NCBI RefSeq assembly: GCF_019710585.1 | Contig: NZ_JAIFZQ010000018.1 | Location: forward strand, 1 to 64,000 | From: Arthrobacter sp. MAHUQ-56 | GTDB lineage: Bacteria > Actinomycetota > Actinomycetes > Actinomycetales > Micrococcaceae | Length of the DNA stretch: 64,000 nt | Reading direction: 5' to 3' | Part shown: positions 8,005 to 17,197 of the stretch, piece after piece | Layout of the letters: every line of letters begins with the position of its first letter | How positions within the stretch are numbered: the first letter of the stretch is position 1 | Position numbers and translations under genes: made by a program | The notes under the pieces: generated by a model | The model's input: the letters and a program-made list of their open reading frames with translations, nothing else | Database searches by the model: none | What the model was told of the DNA's origin: nothing

Positions 8005-9441
8005 ATGTCTGCACACATCGGTGTCACCGGCCTCGCAGTGATGGGCGCCAACCTGGCCCGCAACCTGGCCCGCAACGGCTTCACGGTTGCCCTGCACAAC
8101 CGGTCGGTGGAAAAGACCGACACCCTGCTGGAGAAGTACGGCTCCGAGGGCGACTTCATCCGGACCGAAAGCCTGCAGGAACTGGTCGACTCCCTGGAGA
8201 AGCCGCGCCGCGTGCTCATCATGGTCAAGGCCGGCAAGCCGGTTGATTCCGTCATCGAGCAGCTTGAGCCGCTCCTGGAGCCGGGTGACATCATCATCGA
8301 CGCCGGCAACTCCCACTACGAGGACACCCGCCGCCGCGAGGCCGCGCTGGCCAAGAAGGACCTGCACTTCGTGGGCGTTGGCGTCTCCGGCGGCGAGGAG
8401 GGCGCGCTGAAAGGTCCGTCCATCATGCCCGGCGGATCGAAGGAGTCCTACAAGGCCCTCGGCCCGCTGCTGGAAAAGATCTCCGCCAAAGTCGACGGCG
8501 AACCCTGCTGTGCATGGATCGGAACCGACGGCGCGGGCCACTTCGTCAAGATGGTCCACAACGGCATCGAATACGCCGACATGCAGGTCATCGGCGAGGC
8601 CTTCGACCTGCTCCGCTCCGGTGCCGGCATTGAACCCGCCGAGCAGGCCAAGATCTTCACCGAGTGGAACAAGGGCGACCTGTCGTCCTTCCTGATCGAG
8701 ATCTCCGCCGAAGTCCTCGGCCACGTCGACGCGAAGACCGGCAAGCCGTTCGTCGACGTCGTGGTGGACGCCGCGGGCCAGAAGGGCACCGGCCGCTGGA
8801 CCGTCATCTCCGCGCTTGAGCTGGGCTCCCCGGTCTCCGGCATCGCCGAATCGGTCTTCGCCCGTGCGCTGTCCTCGCAGGCTGCGCAGCGCAAGCTGGG
8901 CCAGGAACTGCTCGAAGGCGGGGAATCCGCCGTCGAAATCCCTGAAACCTTCGTGGAGGACGTCCGCCAGGCGCTGTACGCGTCAAAGCTCGTCTCCTAC
9001 GCCCAGGGCCTGGACATGCTGACCTCCGCAGCCAAGGAGTACGGCTGGGACCTGAAGCTGGACGAGATTGCTTCCCTGTGGCGTGCGGGCTGCATCATCC
9101 GCGCCGAACTGCTCAAGGACATCACCAAGGCTTACGCCGCGGACGAAAAGCCGGCCAACCTGCTGTTCGCCCCCGCCTTCACCAAGGCGATTGCCGAGGC
9201 CCTGCCGGCATGGCGCCGCGTGGTTGCCACGGCGGTGCAGCTCGGCATCCCGGTGCCGGTTTTCTCTTCCTCCCTGGCCTACTACGACGGCCTGCGCCGC
9301 AAGCGCGTGGCCGCCGCCCTGATCCAGGGCCAGCGCGACCTGTTCGGCGCCCACACGTACGGCCGCGTTGACGCCGAGGGCACGTTCCACACCCTCTGGG
9401 GCGAGGACAAGTCCGAAATCGCAGCGGTGGACACCCACTAG
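8005..9441 (+). CDS. gnd: 6-phosphogluconate dehydrogenase, decarboxylating
   Basis: Oxidises 6-phosphogluconate to ribulose 5-phosphate and CO2 with NADP+, in the oxidative pentose phosphate pathway. The 478-residue length is that of the long (GndA/E. coli-like) form. Visible features are the nucleotide-binding start HIGVTGLAVMGANLARN, the substrate motif VGVGVSGGEEGALKGPSIMPGG, HFVKMVHNGIEYADMQ carrying the catalytic lysine, and GTGRWTVISALELG. ATG 8005 has TTGGAG 6 nt upstream. It lies divergent from the FCD regulator and is closed by a strong terminator. Confidence 0.96.
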   Translation: MSAHIGVTGLAVMGANLARNLARNGFTVALHNRSVEKTDTLLEKYGSEGDFIRTESLQELVDSLEKPRRVLIMVKAGKPVDSVIEQLEPLLEPGDIIIDAGNSHYEDTRRREAALAKKDLHFVGVGVSGGEEGALKGPSIMPGGSKESYKALGPLLEKISAKVDGEPCCAWIGTDGAGHFVKMVHNGIEYADMQVIGEAFDLLRSGAGIEPAEQAKIFTEWNKGDLSSFLIEISAEVLGHVDAKTGKPFVDVVVDAAGQKGTGRWTVISALELGSPVSGIAESVFARALSSQAAQRKLGQELLEGGESAVEIPETFVEDVRQALYASKLVSYAQGLDMLTSAAKEYGWDLKLDEIASLWRAGCIIRAELLKDITKAYAADEKPANLLFAPAFTKAIAEALPAWRRVVATAVQLGIPVPVFSSSLAYYDGLRRKRVAAALIQGQRDLFGAHTYGRVDAEGTFHTLWGEDKSEIAAVDTH

Positions 9442-9460
9442 GACCTGCAGCAGCAGCACG

Positions 9461-9504
9461 AAAGGCGGGCAGTTCCCGGAAAATCCGGGAACTGCCCGCC
9501 TTTT
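9461..9504 (+). terminator. Terminator after gnd (bidirectional)
   Basis: Perfect 19-bp stem beginning AAAGGCGGGC and ending GCCCGCCTTT, 5-nt loop, TTTT end. It also serves the convergent cysE gene on the other strand. Confidence 0.93.
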
Positions 9505-9548
9505 GCATGGCTGGCGGTGGCTGCGGCGAAGCGGCCCGCGGCCAGGTG

Positions 9549-10133
9549 TCAGATGCGGTATTCGATGTCGTACTCGGCCGGGTCGACGGCGGGTTTGGTC
9601 TCCCGCTGCGCATCCCTGTGGCGCCACTTGGCGGGAACGCCCGTGACGATCGATTCCGGCGGGGCGTCCTTGACCACTACGGCATTGGCTCCGACGGCGC
9701 TGTCACGGCCGATGGTGATGGGGCCCAGGATTTTGGCGCCCGCGCCGATGGTCACGCGGTCTTCGATGGTGGGGTGGCGCTTGATCCGCGCCAGCGACCG
9801 GCCGCCGAGCGTCACGCCGTGATACATCATGACGTCTTCACCGATCTCGGCTGTCTCGCCGATGACCACGCCCATGCCGTGGTCGATGAAGAACCGCCTG
9901 CCGATGGTGGCGCCGGGGTGGATCTCGATGCCGGTCCAGGAGCGCCCCAGCTGCGACAGGAGCCGTGCCGGGAACCGGAGCGCCGGGTTCTGCCACATCC
10001 GGTGCGTCAGCCGGTGGATCCAGATGGCGTGCAGGCCGGAATAGGCGAAAAAGTTCTCAAAAGAACCTCGAGCCGCCGGGTCGTGGGACCGGGCGGCGTC
10101 GAGGTCTTCCTTCAGTCTTGCGAAAAAGCCCAC
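9549..10133 (-). CDS. cysE: Serine O-acetyltransferase
   Basis: Acetylates serine with acetyl-CoA to give O-acetylserine for cysteine synthesis. The 194-residue protein has the short helical N-terminus and the left-handed beta-helix of hexapeptide transferases, with [41 protein letters not shown] containing the catalytic histidine, followed by further hexapeptide turns ([20 protein letters not shown]). It lies 41 nt downstream of cysK on the same strand, so cysK-cysE form an operon making O-acetylserine and converting it to cysteine. Confidence 0.95.
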   Translation of the reverse strand: MGFFARLKEDLDAARSHDPAARGSFENFFAYSGLHAIWIHRLTHRMWQNPALRFPARLLSQLGRSWTGIEIHPGATIGRRFFIDHGMGVVIGETAEIGEDVMMYHGVTLGGRSLARIKRHPTIEDRVTIGAGAKILGPITIGRDSAVGANAVVVKDAPPESIVTGVPAKWRHRDAQRETKPAVDPAEYDIEYRI

Positions 10134-10174
10134 AAAGTTCTTTCTACAGGAAACGGGCGGAGGACGGCTTGGAA

Positions 10175-11110
10175 TCAGCCGCGGATGTCGTCATAGAGCA
10201 CGGTGGAGATGTAACGCTCGCCGAAGTCGCAGACCACCGCGACGATCAGCTTGCCGGCGTTTTCCGGACGCTTTGCCAGCTCCAGGGCACCCCAGACGAT
10301 GGCGCCGGAGGAGATGCCGCCCAGGATGCCTTCCTTGACGCCAAGCTCCCGGGCCACGCGGACGGAGTCCTCGAGGGTGGCATCCAGGACCTCGTCATAG
10401 ACGTTGGTGTCGAGCAGTTCCGGAATGAAGTTGGCACCCAGGCCCTGGATCTTGTGCGGGCCGGGGGCGCCGCCGTTGAGGATCGGGGAATCCTTGGGCT
10501 CCACGGCCACGATCTGGACGCCCGGCTTGCGTTCCTTCAGCACCTGCCCGACGCCGGTGATGGTCCCGCCGGTGCCGATGCCGGAGACAAAGATGTCAAC
10601 CTCGCCGTCGGTGTCAGCCCAGACCTCCTCAGCGGTGGTCTTGCGGTGGATCTCCGGGTTGGCCTCGTTGGCGAACTGCTGCGCCCAGATGGAGTTCTCC
10701 GTGTTGGCAACGATCTCCTGGGCCTTTTCGACCGCGCCTCGCATGCCTTCCGAACCCGGGGTCAGCACAATTTCGGCACCAAAGGCGCGCAGCATGACCC
10801 GGCGTTCGGTGGACATGGTCTCCGGCATGGTGAGGATGACCTTGTAGCCGCGGGCAGCACCCACCATGGCCAGCGCGATGCCGGTGTTGCCCGAGGTGCC
10901 TTCGACGATGGTTCCGCCGGGCTTGAGGGCCCCGGACTTTTCCGCGGCGTCGATGATGGCAACGCCGATGCGGTCCTTGACGCTGTTGGCCGGGTTGTAG
11001 AACTCCAGCTTGACGGCGACGGTGGCGCCCAGGCCCTCGCTGAGCCGGTTGAGCCTGACCAGCGGGGTTCCGCCTACCAGCTGCGTTACATCGTCATAGA
11101 TCCGTGCCAT
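10175..11110 (-). CDS. cysK: Cysteine synthase A (O-acetylserine sulfhydrylase)
   Basis: A PLP enzyme of 311 residues that makes cysteine from O-acetylserine and sulfide. PLP is bound by Lys45 in [21 protein letters not shown] is the substrate loop, and [10 protein letters not shown] binds the PLP phosphate. The ATG at 11110 is preferred over one two codons upstream (11116), because the weak AGG upstream is better spaced from it. First gene of cysK-cysE. Confidence 0.96.
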   Translation of the reverse strand: MARIYDDVTQLVGGTPLVRLNRLSEGLGATVAVKLEFYNPANSVKDRIGVAIIDAAEKSGALKPGGTIVEGTSGNTGIALAMVGAARGYKVILTMPETMSTERRVMLRAFGAEIVLTPGSEGMRGAVEKAQEIVANTENSIWAQQFANEANPEIHRKTTAEEVWADTDGEVDIFVSGIGTGGTITGVGQVLKERKPGVQIVAVEPKDSPILNGGAPGPHKIQGLGANFIPELLDTNVYDEVLDATLEDSVRVARELGVKEGILGGISSGAIVWGALELAKRPENAGKLIVAVVCDFGERYISTVLYDDIRG

Positions 11111-11174
11111 GTACATACGCCTATCTCTGAAGGGTGAATACTGAGGTCAGCCTAACGAGGCCGCGTAACGGTGG

Positions 11175-11699
11175 CTAAGCGTTAAGCCATGCAGAGTAAT
11201 ATTTCCGCGCCTTGGCGAGCTTGGGGTTGATGATCACCTGGCAGTACCCCTGCTCCGGGTGCTTTGCGTAGTAGTTCTGGTGGAACTCCTCGGCCACGTG
11301 GAACCGGGGCAGCCGGCTGACTTCCGTGACGATCGGATGCGCCCACAGCGCCTGGTTCCGTTCGATGGCCTCCTCGAACAGGATCTTCTCCTCCGTGGTC
11401 TCGTAGAACATGGACGAGCGGTACTGCGTGCCGACGTCGTATCCTTGGCGGTTCAGGGTCGTGGGGTCGTGCAGGGCGAAGAACATGTCAAGGATGACCT
11501 CGGACGGAATGACCTCCTCATCGAAGGTCACCGCCACCACTTCCGCGTGCCCGGTGGTTCCGCTGCAGACGGAGTAGTAGTCAGGCTGGGGATCGTGGCC
11601 GCCGGTGTAGCCGGACACCACTGAGCTGACGCCCCTGGTCTTCTGGTAGACGGCGTCAAGGCACCAGAAGCAGCCTCCGCCAAGAACAAAAGTTTTCAT
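11175..11699 (-). CDS. msrA: Peptide-methionine (S)-S-oxide reductase
   Basis: Repairs oxidised methionine in proteins and free methionine sulfoxide. The 174-residue protein begins with GGGCFWCLDAVY, placing the catalytic Cys10 and a second Cys13, followed by VVSGYTGG and the conserved YRSSMF and EEFHQNYY regions; a further Cys near the C-terminus is in QGYCQVIINPK. ATG 11699 has GAAGAGG 3 nt upstream. Its C-terminal end is 65 nt downstream of the cysK start codon on the same strand, so it is upstream of cysK and may read into it. Confidence 0.96.
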   Translation of the reverse strand: MKTFVLGGGCFWCLDAVYQKTRGVSSVVSGYTGGHDPQPDYYSVCSGTTGHAEVVAVTFDEEVIPSEVILDMFFALHDPTTLNRQGYDVGTQYRSSMFYETTEEKILFEEAIERNQALWAHPIVTEVSRLPRFHVAEEFHQNYYAKHPEQGYCQVIINPKLAKARKYYSAWLNA

Positions 11700-11798
11700 G
11701 ACCTCTTCAATGGTTGGCGGCGTCGGATGATTCCCGGGCGCCGGTGCCCGGACGGGCAACATAAGGCGGCGCAAGGGCGATGGGGTAAAACTAAGACT

Positions 11799-12731
11799 AT
11801 GGAACCTGTGGACACCGACGTTACCGGCCCGGCAGATCACGACGCCGAAGATCACGACGCCGGCGGCTCCTCCGGCGGCCCGGCCGCCGGCATGGGCGCG
11901 CCCACGCTGGGCGAACTGCTCCTCGCCGTGGAGGAACTCTGGCCCGAGTCCCTGGCCGAGAACTGGGACGAGGTGGGCCTGGTGGCAGGCCATCCCGCTG
12001 CTCCGGTGACCAAGGTCATGTTCGCGGTCGATCCCACGCTGGAGGTGATCGAGGAAGCGGTGGAATGGGGCGCCGAACTGCTCATCACCCACCACCCGCT
12101 GCTGTTGAAGGGGGTCACATCCGTTGCCGCCACAACCGCGAAGGGCCGCGCGGTGCACCGGCTGATCGAGTCGGGAACAGCACTGCTCACCGTGCACACC
12201 AACGGGGACTCCGCCGTCGGGGGCGTCTCCGACGTCCTTGCCGACGCCCTGGGCCTCCAGGACGTTGCACCGCTGGCCGTGTCCGCCAACGGGCTGCCGG
12301 AAGAGGGCATCGGGCGCGTCGGGGACCTGGCGGACGCCATGAGCCTGGGCGACTTCGCCGCCAGGGTGTTCGGGATCCTCCCATCCGTGGCCGGGGGAGT
12401 GCGCGTCTCGGGCGACAAGGACGGCCTCGTGCGGCGCATCGCCGTCTGCGGCGGGGCCGGCGATTCATTGTTCAGCGAGGTCCGGGCCAGCAACGCAGAC
12501 GTCTATGTCACCGCCGACCTCCGGCACCATCCCGCTTCCGAGGCACGCGAAGCTGCCCTCAACGGCCGGCCCTACCTGGTGGATGTCTCGCACTTCGCCA
12601 GCGAATGGCTCTGGCTGCCGGCCGCCGCGGCAGCACTCGGCAATGTGCTGGCGGACCAGGGCCATGACGTTGAGATCCAGGTCAGCACCACCAACAGCGA
12701 CCCCTGGGACTTCATCCTGACCCCGGGCTAA
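11799..12731 (+). CDS. Nif3-like dinuclear metal centre protein
   Basis: A 310-residue member of the NIF3/YbgI family, a conserved hexameric protein with a two-metal site; in some bacteria annotated as GTP cyclohydrolase I type 2 homologue, but the role is unresolved. Metal ligands are visible in LLITHHPLLLKG and in the C-terminal DLRHHPASEAREA and VDVSHFASEW. About 30 residues before GAPTLGELL are low-complexity and charged. The start has no Shine-Dalgarno; TAAAAC sits 7 nt upstream, so it may be leaderless with a poor -10. It is followed 102 nt later by the DUF164 gene, its usual actinobacterial neighbour. Confidence 0.88.
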   Translation: MEPVDTDVTGPADHDAEDHDAGGSSGGPAAGMGAPTLGELLLAVEELWPESLAENWDEVGLVAGHPAAPVTKVMFAVDPTLEVIEEAVEWGAELLITHHPLLLKGVTSVAATTAKGRAVHRLIESGTALLTVHTNGDSAVGGVSDVLADALGLQDVAPLAVSANGLPEEGIGRVGDLADAMSLGDFAARVFGILPSVAGGVRVSGDKDGLVRRIAVCGGAGDSLFSEVRASNADVYVTADLRHHPASEAREAALNGRPYLVDVSHFASEWLWLPAAAAALGNVLADQGHDVEIQVSTTNSDPWDFILTPG

Positions 12732-12833
12732 CCCCGGGGCACGGCGAGGCAGGGGAACAGGACACGCGCTAGAGTCTAGGAAGCGCCGGTCAGGCGCCCG
12801 GCCCCGGCCGGCAGGTCTCAAGCGGAGGTAACA

Positions 12834-13571
12834 GTGGCCAAGGCAGCACCGGCGGAACAGTTGAAGTTGCTCGAACTGCAGGGCCTGGACGCCAGCCTGA
12901 AAGCCCTCGCCACCCGCCGCCGCACGCTGGAAAACGACCCCCGGATCAAGGACCTTGAGGCCGCCCTGTCAGTCGCCAACGGCGAACTGGGCGCGGCGAA
13001 GGTGGCTGTGCACGATGCCGAGGCCGAACTGAAGCGGGCGGAGGCCGACGTCGAGCAGGTTGCTTCCCGCATCGAACGCGACGAGGCGCGGCTGAACAGC
13101 GGCACCGGCCTGTCGAAGGACCTCGTGGCGCTGCAGAAGGACATCGCCTCGCTGACCAAGCGGCGCTCGGACCTGGAGGATGTGGAACTGGAGGTCCTGG
13201 AGCGGCTGGACACGCTGCGGGAGCGGCAGGCCACCCAGCAGCGGATCGTCGATGACATCCAGGGTTCCTTCGCCGGCATCCGCGGGGAGCTTGACGCCGC
13301 GCTGGCAGAGGTTGACGCCGAGGCCCGGGGCGTCCAGGACAGGCGCAACGAATTCGCCCGGGGCCTGGACGCCGGCCTGCTGGCCGTCTACGAAAAGACC
13401 CTGGCCAGGCGCGGCGTGGGTGCGGCCCGGCTCTTCCATGGCACCTCCGAGGCGTCGGGCATGAAACTGAGCCCCGGCGACCTGGCGGAGATCAAGACGG
13501 CCGCGGCGGACGACGTCGTCTTTTGCCCTGACTCCGGCGCTATCCTGGTCCGCTCGGACGAATGGTCCTGA
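12834..13571 (+). CDS. DUF164/zinc-ribbon-type coiled-coil protein with degenerate ribbon
   Basis: A 245-residue protein: a long coiled coil (about residues 30-165) followed by the C4-type zinc-ribbon fold region. The family shows two CxxC knuckles in this region; here the first is replaced by GTSEASG and the second reads VVFCPDSGAILVRS, leaving a single cysteine in the whole protein. The surrounding LSPGDLAEIKTAAADDVVFC is well kept, so the fold is probably retained without zinc. GTG 12834 has AGCGGAGG 5 nt upstream. Function unknown; the gene neighbours nif3 in many actinobacteria. Confidence 0.85.
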   Translation: MAKAAPAEQLKLLELQGLDASLKALATRRRTLENDPRIKDLEAALSVANGELGAAKVAVHDAEAELKRAEADVEQVASRIERDEARLNSGTGLSKDLVALQKDIASLTKRRSDLEDVELEVLERLDTLRERQATQQRIVDDIQGSFAGIRGELDAALAEVDAEARGVQDRRNEFARGLDAGLLAVYEKTLARRGVGAARLFHGTSEASGMKLSPGDLAEIKTAAADDVVFCPDSGAILVRSDEWS

Positions 13572-13580
13572 GCCGCAAGG

Positions 13581-14345
13581 TCAGCCCGGCAGGATGATGT
13601 TCAGGGCGTGCGGCTTTCGCGCGGACCCCGGCACCAGCTCCGCGTCCCATTTCTCCCGCGCAGCCTTCAGCACGTCCGACGGCGTTGCGGGCACCTTTCC
13701 GCGGCGCGCCAGCAGGTGCCGCGCGAGTTCGCCGCGGGTGTGCTTGGCGAAATGGCTGACCACCTTGCGCACCCCGCCTGCCTCCGTGAAGACGTTGACC
13801 GTCACGGTCTGCTCCGCCGGCGGAGCCCACGCCGCCGCATAGGTGGTGGACCGGCAGTCCACCAGCAGGTGGCCGGACACAGCCTCCCTGAGCGCATCGG
13901 TGAGCTGCGGCTTCCAGAACGTGGCAAGCCGCCCGACGTCGGGCAGCGGGGTCCCCATGGACAGCCTGTACGCGGGCACGCTGTCCCCGAGGCGGATGGC
14001 GCCCCAGAGCGCTGAAACCACCAGCACGCACTCGTCCGCCTTGCGCCGCTGGGTCTGCGTCAGGGACTGGTAGCCCAGGGCGTCATAGAGGACGCCGGAG
14101 TAGATGCGGTGTGCCGGGGCGGCCGGTTCTGCGTGCAGGCGGGTGTTGCGTTCGACGTCGTCCTTCAGCGAAGCCCCCACGCCCAGCAGCGCGAGGGCAT
14201 CCTCGTGCGCACTCACCGTGCCCAGGGCGTCCAGGACTTTTGCGCGGTACGCGTTCAGCTGGGGGAAGCTCAGTGACGGCCAGTCGACGGCGGATCCCCG
14301 GACTGCGGGTGTCTTGCCTTCGGAAGGGGGAAGCAGAATCAGCAC
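13581..14345 (-). CDS. yaaA: Peroxide stress protein YaaA-like
   Basis: A 254-residue DUF328/UPF0246 protein. E. coli YaaA limits intracellular iron under peroxide stress. The family signature MLILLPPSEGKT is at the start, followed by IYSGVLYDALGYQSL, VVSALWGAIRLGDSVPAYRLSMG and, near the C-terminus, VNVFTEAGGVRKVVSHFAKHTRGELAR. The start is GTG at 14345; the -10 box TAGGAT ends 6 nt before it, so this mRNA is probably leaderless. It converges on the DUF164 gene with a 9-nt gap. Confidence 0.93.
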   Translation of the reverse strand: MLILLPPSEGKTPAVRGSAVDWPSLSFPQLNAYRAKVLDALGTVSAHEDALALLGVGASLKDDVERNTRLHAEPAAPAHRIYSGVLYDALGYQSLTQTQRRKADECVLVVSALWGAIRLGDSVPAYRLSMGTPLPDVGRLATFWKPQLTDALREAVSGHLLVDCRSTTYAAAWAPPAEQTVTVNVFTEAGGVRKVVSHFAKHTRGELARHLLARRGKVPATPSDVLKAAREKWDAELVPGSARKPHALNIILPG

Positions 14346-14386
14346 CGTCCGATCCTACCGGCGACAGGGATCGCCTCCGGCGCCGG

Positions 14387-14392
14387 TAGACT
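14387..14392 (+). promoter_or_regulatory. -10 box of the RNase P RNA promoter
   Basis: TAGACT ends 5 nt before position 14398, where the P1 stem of the RNA begins, which fits a start of transcription there. Confidence 0.6.
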
Positions 14393-14397
14393 GGATG

Positions 14398-14793
14398 GCG
14401 GATGGGACAGCCAGACGGCCGCGCGCCACGCAGGTGGCTCGAGGAACGTCCGGGCTCCACAGGGCAGGGTGGTGGGTAACGCCCACTCGGGGTAACCCGC
14501 AGGCCAGTGCCACAGAAAACAGACCGCCCGCCTTCCCCGTCCCCGGACAGGGGAGCGCGGGTAAGGGTGAAACGGTGGTGTAAGAGACCACCAGCTTCCC
14601 GGGTGACCGGGAAGGCTAGGTAAACCCCACCCGGAGCAAGGCCAGACAGGACACGTTTGAGGGCTGCCCGCCCAAGTGTCCGGGTAGGCCGCTGGAGGGT
14701 GCCGGCAACGGTACTCGTAGATGGATGGCCGTCGCCCCCGTTCCGGTAACGGGACGGGGGAACAGAACCCGGCGTACCGGCTGTCCCATCCGC
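14398..14793 (+). ncRNA. rnpB: RNase P RNA, bacterial class A
   Basis: The catalytic RNA that removes 5' leaders from tRNA precursors. The P1 helix is formed by GCGGATGGGACAGCC (14398-14412) and its exact complement at 14779-14793. Conserved core segments are clear: GAGGAACGTCCGGGCTCCA near 14441, CAGAAAACAGACCGCC near 14513, GGTAAGGGTGAAACGGTGGTGTAAGAGACCACC near 14563, GAGCAAGGCC near 14634 and GTAGATGGATGGCCG near 14717. Ends are set by P1 and may extend a few bases. Confidence 0.96.
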
Positions 14794-14854
14794 ACACCCG
14801 GGTCAAGCCGGCATCCCGGTTTGACCTGACACTGCGGGTTGGGGATGCTGGACC

Positions 14855-15397
14855 GTGGCCGTAAACACCGACCCCCCGACCGTGACCGCAGAAGTCCATC
14901 CGCAGCTCCCGTCGCACGGCCTCCAGGCCGTCGCCTTCATCGGCTTCCTGGCCCTTTCCGCGGCGGCATGGGCGCTTGCCTCCATCCCCATCATCCTGAA
15001 TCTTGGCGGCTGGTTCGCTGCTGCCGCCAACGCACCCTGGATGCCGCCGGGCTGGATGTTCCGCTCGATGTGGATGGCCCTGTATGCCGGTGTTGCCGTC
15101 GCCGCGTGGCTGGTCTGGCGCAGGGGAGCGATGGTTGGCGGCACCCTGGCCGGTTACACAGCCCAGCTCCTGCTCAACGCCGCCTGGCCGGCGACTTTCT
15201 TTGGCCTCTTCCCGATCCTGGGAACGGCCGCTTTATGGGCGGCGTTCGCCGTGATCTGCGCCCTGGCCGTTTCCCTGGCATTCCTGGTCCTGCGTTTCGG
15301 CCCCGCCAGTGCCGGCGCCGGGCTCCTGGTGCTGCCGTATCTCTCCTGGGTGGTCTTCTCCGCCAGCCTGAACCTCTATTCGGCACTCCACAACTGA
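14855..15397 (+). CDS. TspO/MBR family protein
   Basis: A 180-residue membrane protein with five predicted helices, of the tryptophan-rich sensory protein/translocator family that binds porphyrins and similar ligands. WMPPGWMFRSMW, TAQLLLNAAWPATFF and the C-terminal PYLSWVVFSASLN match family motifs in order. The start is GTG at 14855 with only a weak GGGGATG upstream. It follows rnpB directly and may be read from the same promoter region. Confidence 0.9.
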   Translation: MAVNTDPPTVTAEVHPQLPSHGLQAVAFIGFLALSAAAWALASIPIILNLGGWFAAAANAPWMPPGWMFRSMWMALYAGVAVAAWLVWRRGAMVGGTLAGYTAQLLLNAAWPATFFGLFPILGTAALWAAFAVICALAVSLAFLVLRFGPASAGAGLLVLPYLSWVVFSASLNLYSALHN

Positions 15398-15469
15398 GAG
15401 CCCGCATCCGGTGGGGGCTGTGTGAGTGATTTCACGCGATACGGTCCTGTTCCGGGGTGCGGGCCAAAT

Positions 15470-15475
15470 TAGAAT
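15470..15475 (+). promoter_or_regulatory. Possible -10 box in the gap leader region
   Basis: TAGAAT about 24 nt before the terminator-like hairpin at 15499 and 179 nt before the GAPDH start. No good -35 is seen (TGTTCC at 15448). Confidence 0.3.
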
Positions 15476-15498
15476 AGTGGAAGGACGCAGGAGTTCTT

Positions 15499-15536
15499 CC
15501 GCCGGGAATTGCGTTCGCAACCGGCGGTTTTTCTTT
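15499..15536 (+). terminator. Rho-independent terminator between tspO and gap
   Basis: CCGCCGG / CCGGCGG stem with an inner TTGCG-TT-CGCAA stem and a TTTTTCTTT tail. It may simply end tspO, or act as an attenuator if the gap transcript starts upstream of it (TAGAAT at 15470). Confidence 0.75.
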
Positions 15537-15653
15537 GCAGCGATCCAGGTGCCTGGGGGCCGACCCCTGCAGGCGCCGGTGCCCCTGGACATCATCAGGT
15601 GGCCTACATCTGTGTACGAGGACGTACACGGCTGAACCGAGGAAGGTATTTCT

Positions 15654-17132
15654 GTGAGCCAGACGTCTGATTCTTGCCTTGACACGTGGATGGGCCGGGA
15701 GGCCCTCGCCGAGGCCATGATCCCGGTGATCGGCAGGCTGTACCGCGAAAACAACGTGGTGACCAGCATCCACGGCCGGAGCCTGATCAACAAGTCCACC
15801 ATGAACATCCTCAAGGCGCACCGTTTTGCGCGCCGGATGAGCAAGGACGAGCTGCTCCTGGAGGAAACAGCACCCCTGCTGAACACCTTGGCCGGCCTTG
15901 AACTGGGTGCGGCCGCCATCGACATCGCCCGGCTGAACCAGAAATTCAAGGAGGAAGGCAACGGCGCCTCCCTCGAAGAGTTCCTCCGCGGCGAGCTCGC
16001 CGAGATCGTCGGCAAGCGCGGCGGAGACGAGCGCACCAGCACCGACGTCGTGCTCTACGGCTTTGGCCGGATCGGCCGCCTGCTGGCGCGCCTCCTCATC
16101 GAAAAGGCCGGTGGTGGGCACGGCCTGCGCCTGCGCGCCATCGTGGTACGCCGCGGATCCGACAACGACCTTTCCAAGCGCGCCAGCCTGCTCCGCCGGG
16201 ACTCCGTCCACGGTTCCTTCGAGGGCACCATCCGGATCGACGAGGCGGCCAACACCATCACGGCCAACGGCGTCCGGATCCAGGTCATCTACTCCAATGA
16301 TCCCGCCACGATCGACTACACCGCCTACGGCATCAACAACGCGCTGGTGGTGGACAACACCGGCCGCTGGCGCGATGCCGAAGGCCTCTCCCAGCACCTG
16401 CAGAGCAAGGGTGTTGCACGGGTGCTGCTGACTGCACCGGGCAAGGGCGAGCTGAAAAACATCGTCCACGGCATCAACCACCGGGACATCGAGGACAGTG
16501 ACACGATCGTCTCCGCTGCGTCCTGCACCACCAACGCCATCACTCCGGTCCTGAAGGCCATCAACGACAAGTTCGGCGTGGTCCACGGCCACGTGGAAAC
16601 CGTCCACTCCTTCACCAACGATCAGAACCTGATCGACAACTTCCACAAGGGCGACCGCCGCGGCCGCTCCGCCGCCCTGAACATGGTGATCACCGAGACC
16701 GGCGCCGCCAAGGCGGTGGCCAAGGCCCTCCCCGAACTCCTGGGCAAGCTGACCGGCAGCTCCATCCGCGTCCCCACCCCGGACGTCTCCCTGGCCATCC
16801 TGAACCTCAGCCTGGAAAACGGCACCACCAAGGACGAGGTCAACAACTACCTGCGGGAAATGTCGCTGCACTCCGACCTGCGCAAGCAGATCGACTACAT
16901 CGACTCTCCCGAGGTGGTCTCCACCGACTTCGTGGGCTCCCGCCGCGCCGGCATCGTCGATGGCCTCGCCACCGTATCCGCGGACAAGAACCTGGTCCTC
17001 TACGTCTGGTACGACAACGAGTTCGGCTACAGCTGCCAGGTGGTCCGCGTCATGGAGGAAATGGCCGGCGTGAACCCGCCGTCGTTCCCCGCGAAGGAAA
17101 CGGCTTCGGCGCTCGCAGCTATCGCCGTCTAG
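15654..17132 (+). CDS. Glyceraldehyde-3-phosphate dehydrogenase, long GapB type
   Basis: A 492-residue GAPDH, about 130 residues longer than glycolytic GapA because of an N-terminal extension (HRFARRMSKDELLLEET... region). The NAD(P)-binding motif GFGRIGR is at 136-142, the catalytic Cys291 is in SAASCTTNAITP and the catalytic His318 in ETVHSF. The length and extension match Corynebacterium GapB, a mainly NADP-dependent enzyme used in gluconeogenesis; that physiological role here is inferred. GTG at 15654 has GAGGAAGG 6 nt upstream. Confidence 0.93.
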   Translation: MSQTSDSCLDTWMGREALAEAMIPVIGRLYRENNVVTSIHGRSLINKSTMNILKAHRFARRMSKDELLLEETAPLLNTLAGLELGAAAIDIARLNQKFKEEGNGASLEEFLRGELAEIVGKRGGDERTSTDVVLYGFGRIGRLLARLLIEKAGGGHGLRLRAIVVRRGSDNDLSKRASLLRRDSVHGSFEGTIRIDEAANTITANGVRIQVIYSNDPATIDYTAYGINNALVVDNTGRWRDAEGLSQHLQSKGVARVLLTAPGKGELKNIVHGINHRDIEDSDTIVSAASCTTNAITPVLKAINDKFGVVHGHVETVHSFTNDQNLIDNFHKGDRRGRSAALNMVITETGAAKAVAKALPELLGKLTGSSIRVPTPDVSLAILNLSLENGTTKDEVNNYLREMSLHSDLRKQIDYIDSPEVVSTDFVGSRRAGIVDGLATVSADKNLVLYVWYDNEFGYSCQVVRVMEEMAGVNPPSFPAKETASALAAIAV

Positions 17133-17146
17133 CACGTTCCAGCGAA

Positions 17147-17178
17147 TTCCCGGCTGGTTCTCTGGAATCAGCCGGGAA
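17147..17178 (+). terminator. Hairpin after gap
   Basis: Perfect 10-bp stem TTCCCGGCTG / CAGCCGGGAA with a 12-nt loop, 14 nt after the stop; no T tract, so only a possible terminator. Confidence 0.45.
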
Positions 17179-17197
17179 AGGGGACCACACTGTTCCC

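Noticed and set aside
14339..14917. Open frames over the RNase P RNA
   Set aside because: The region folds as rnpB with conserved core segments; the frames are by-products of GC content.
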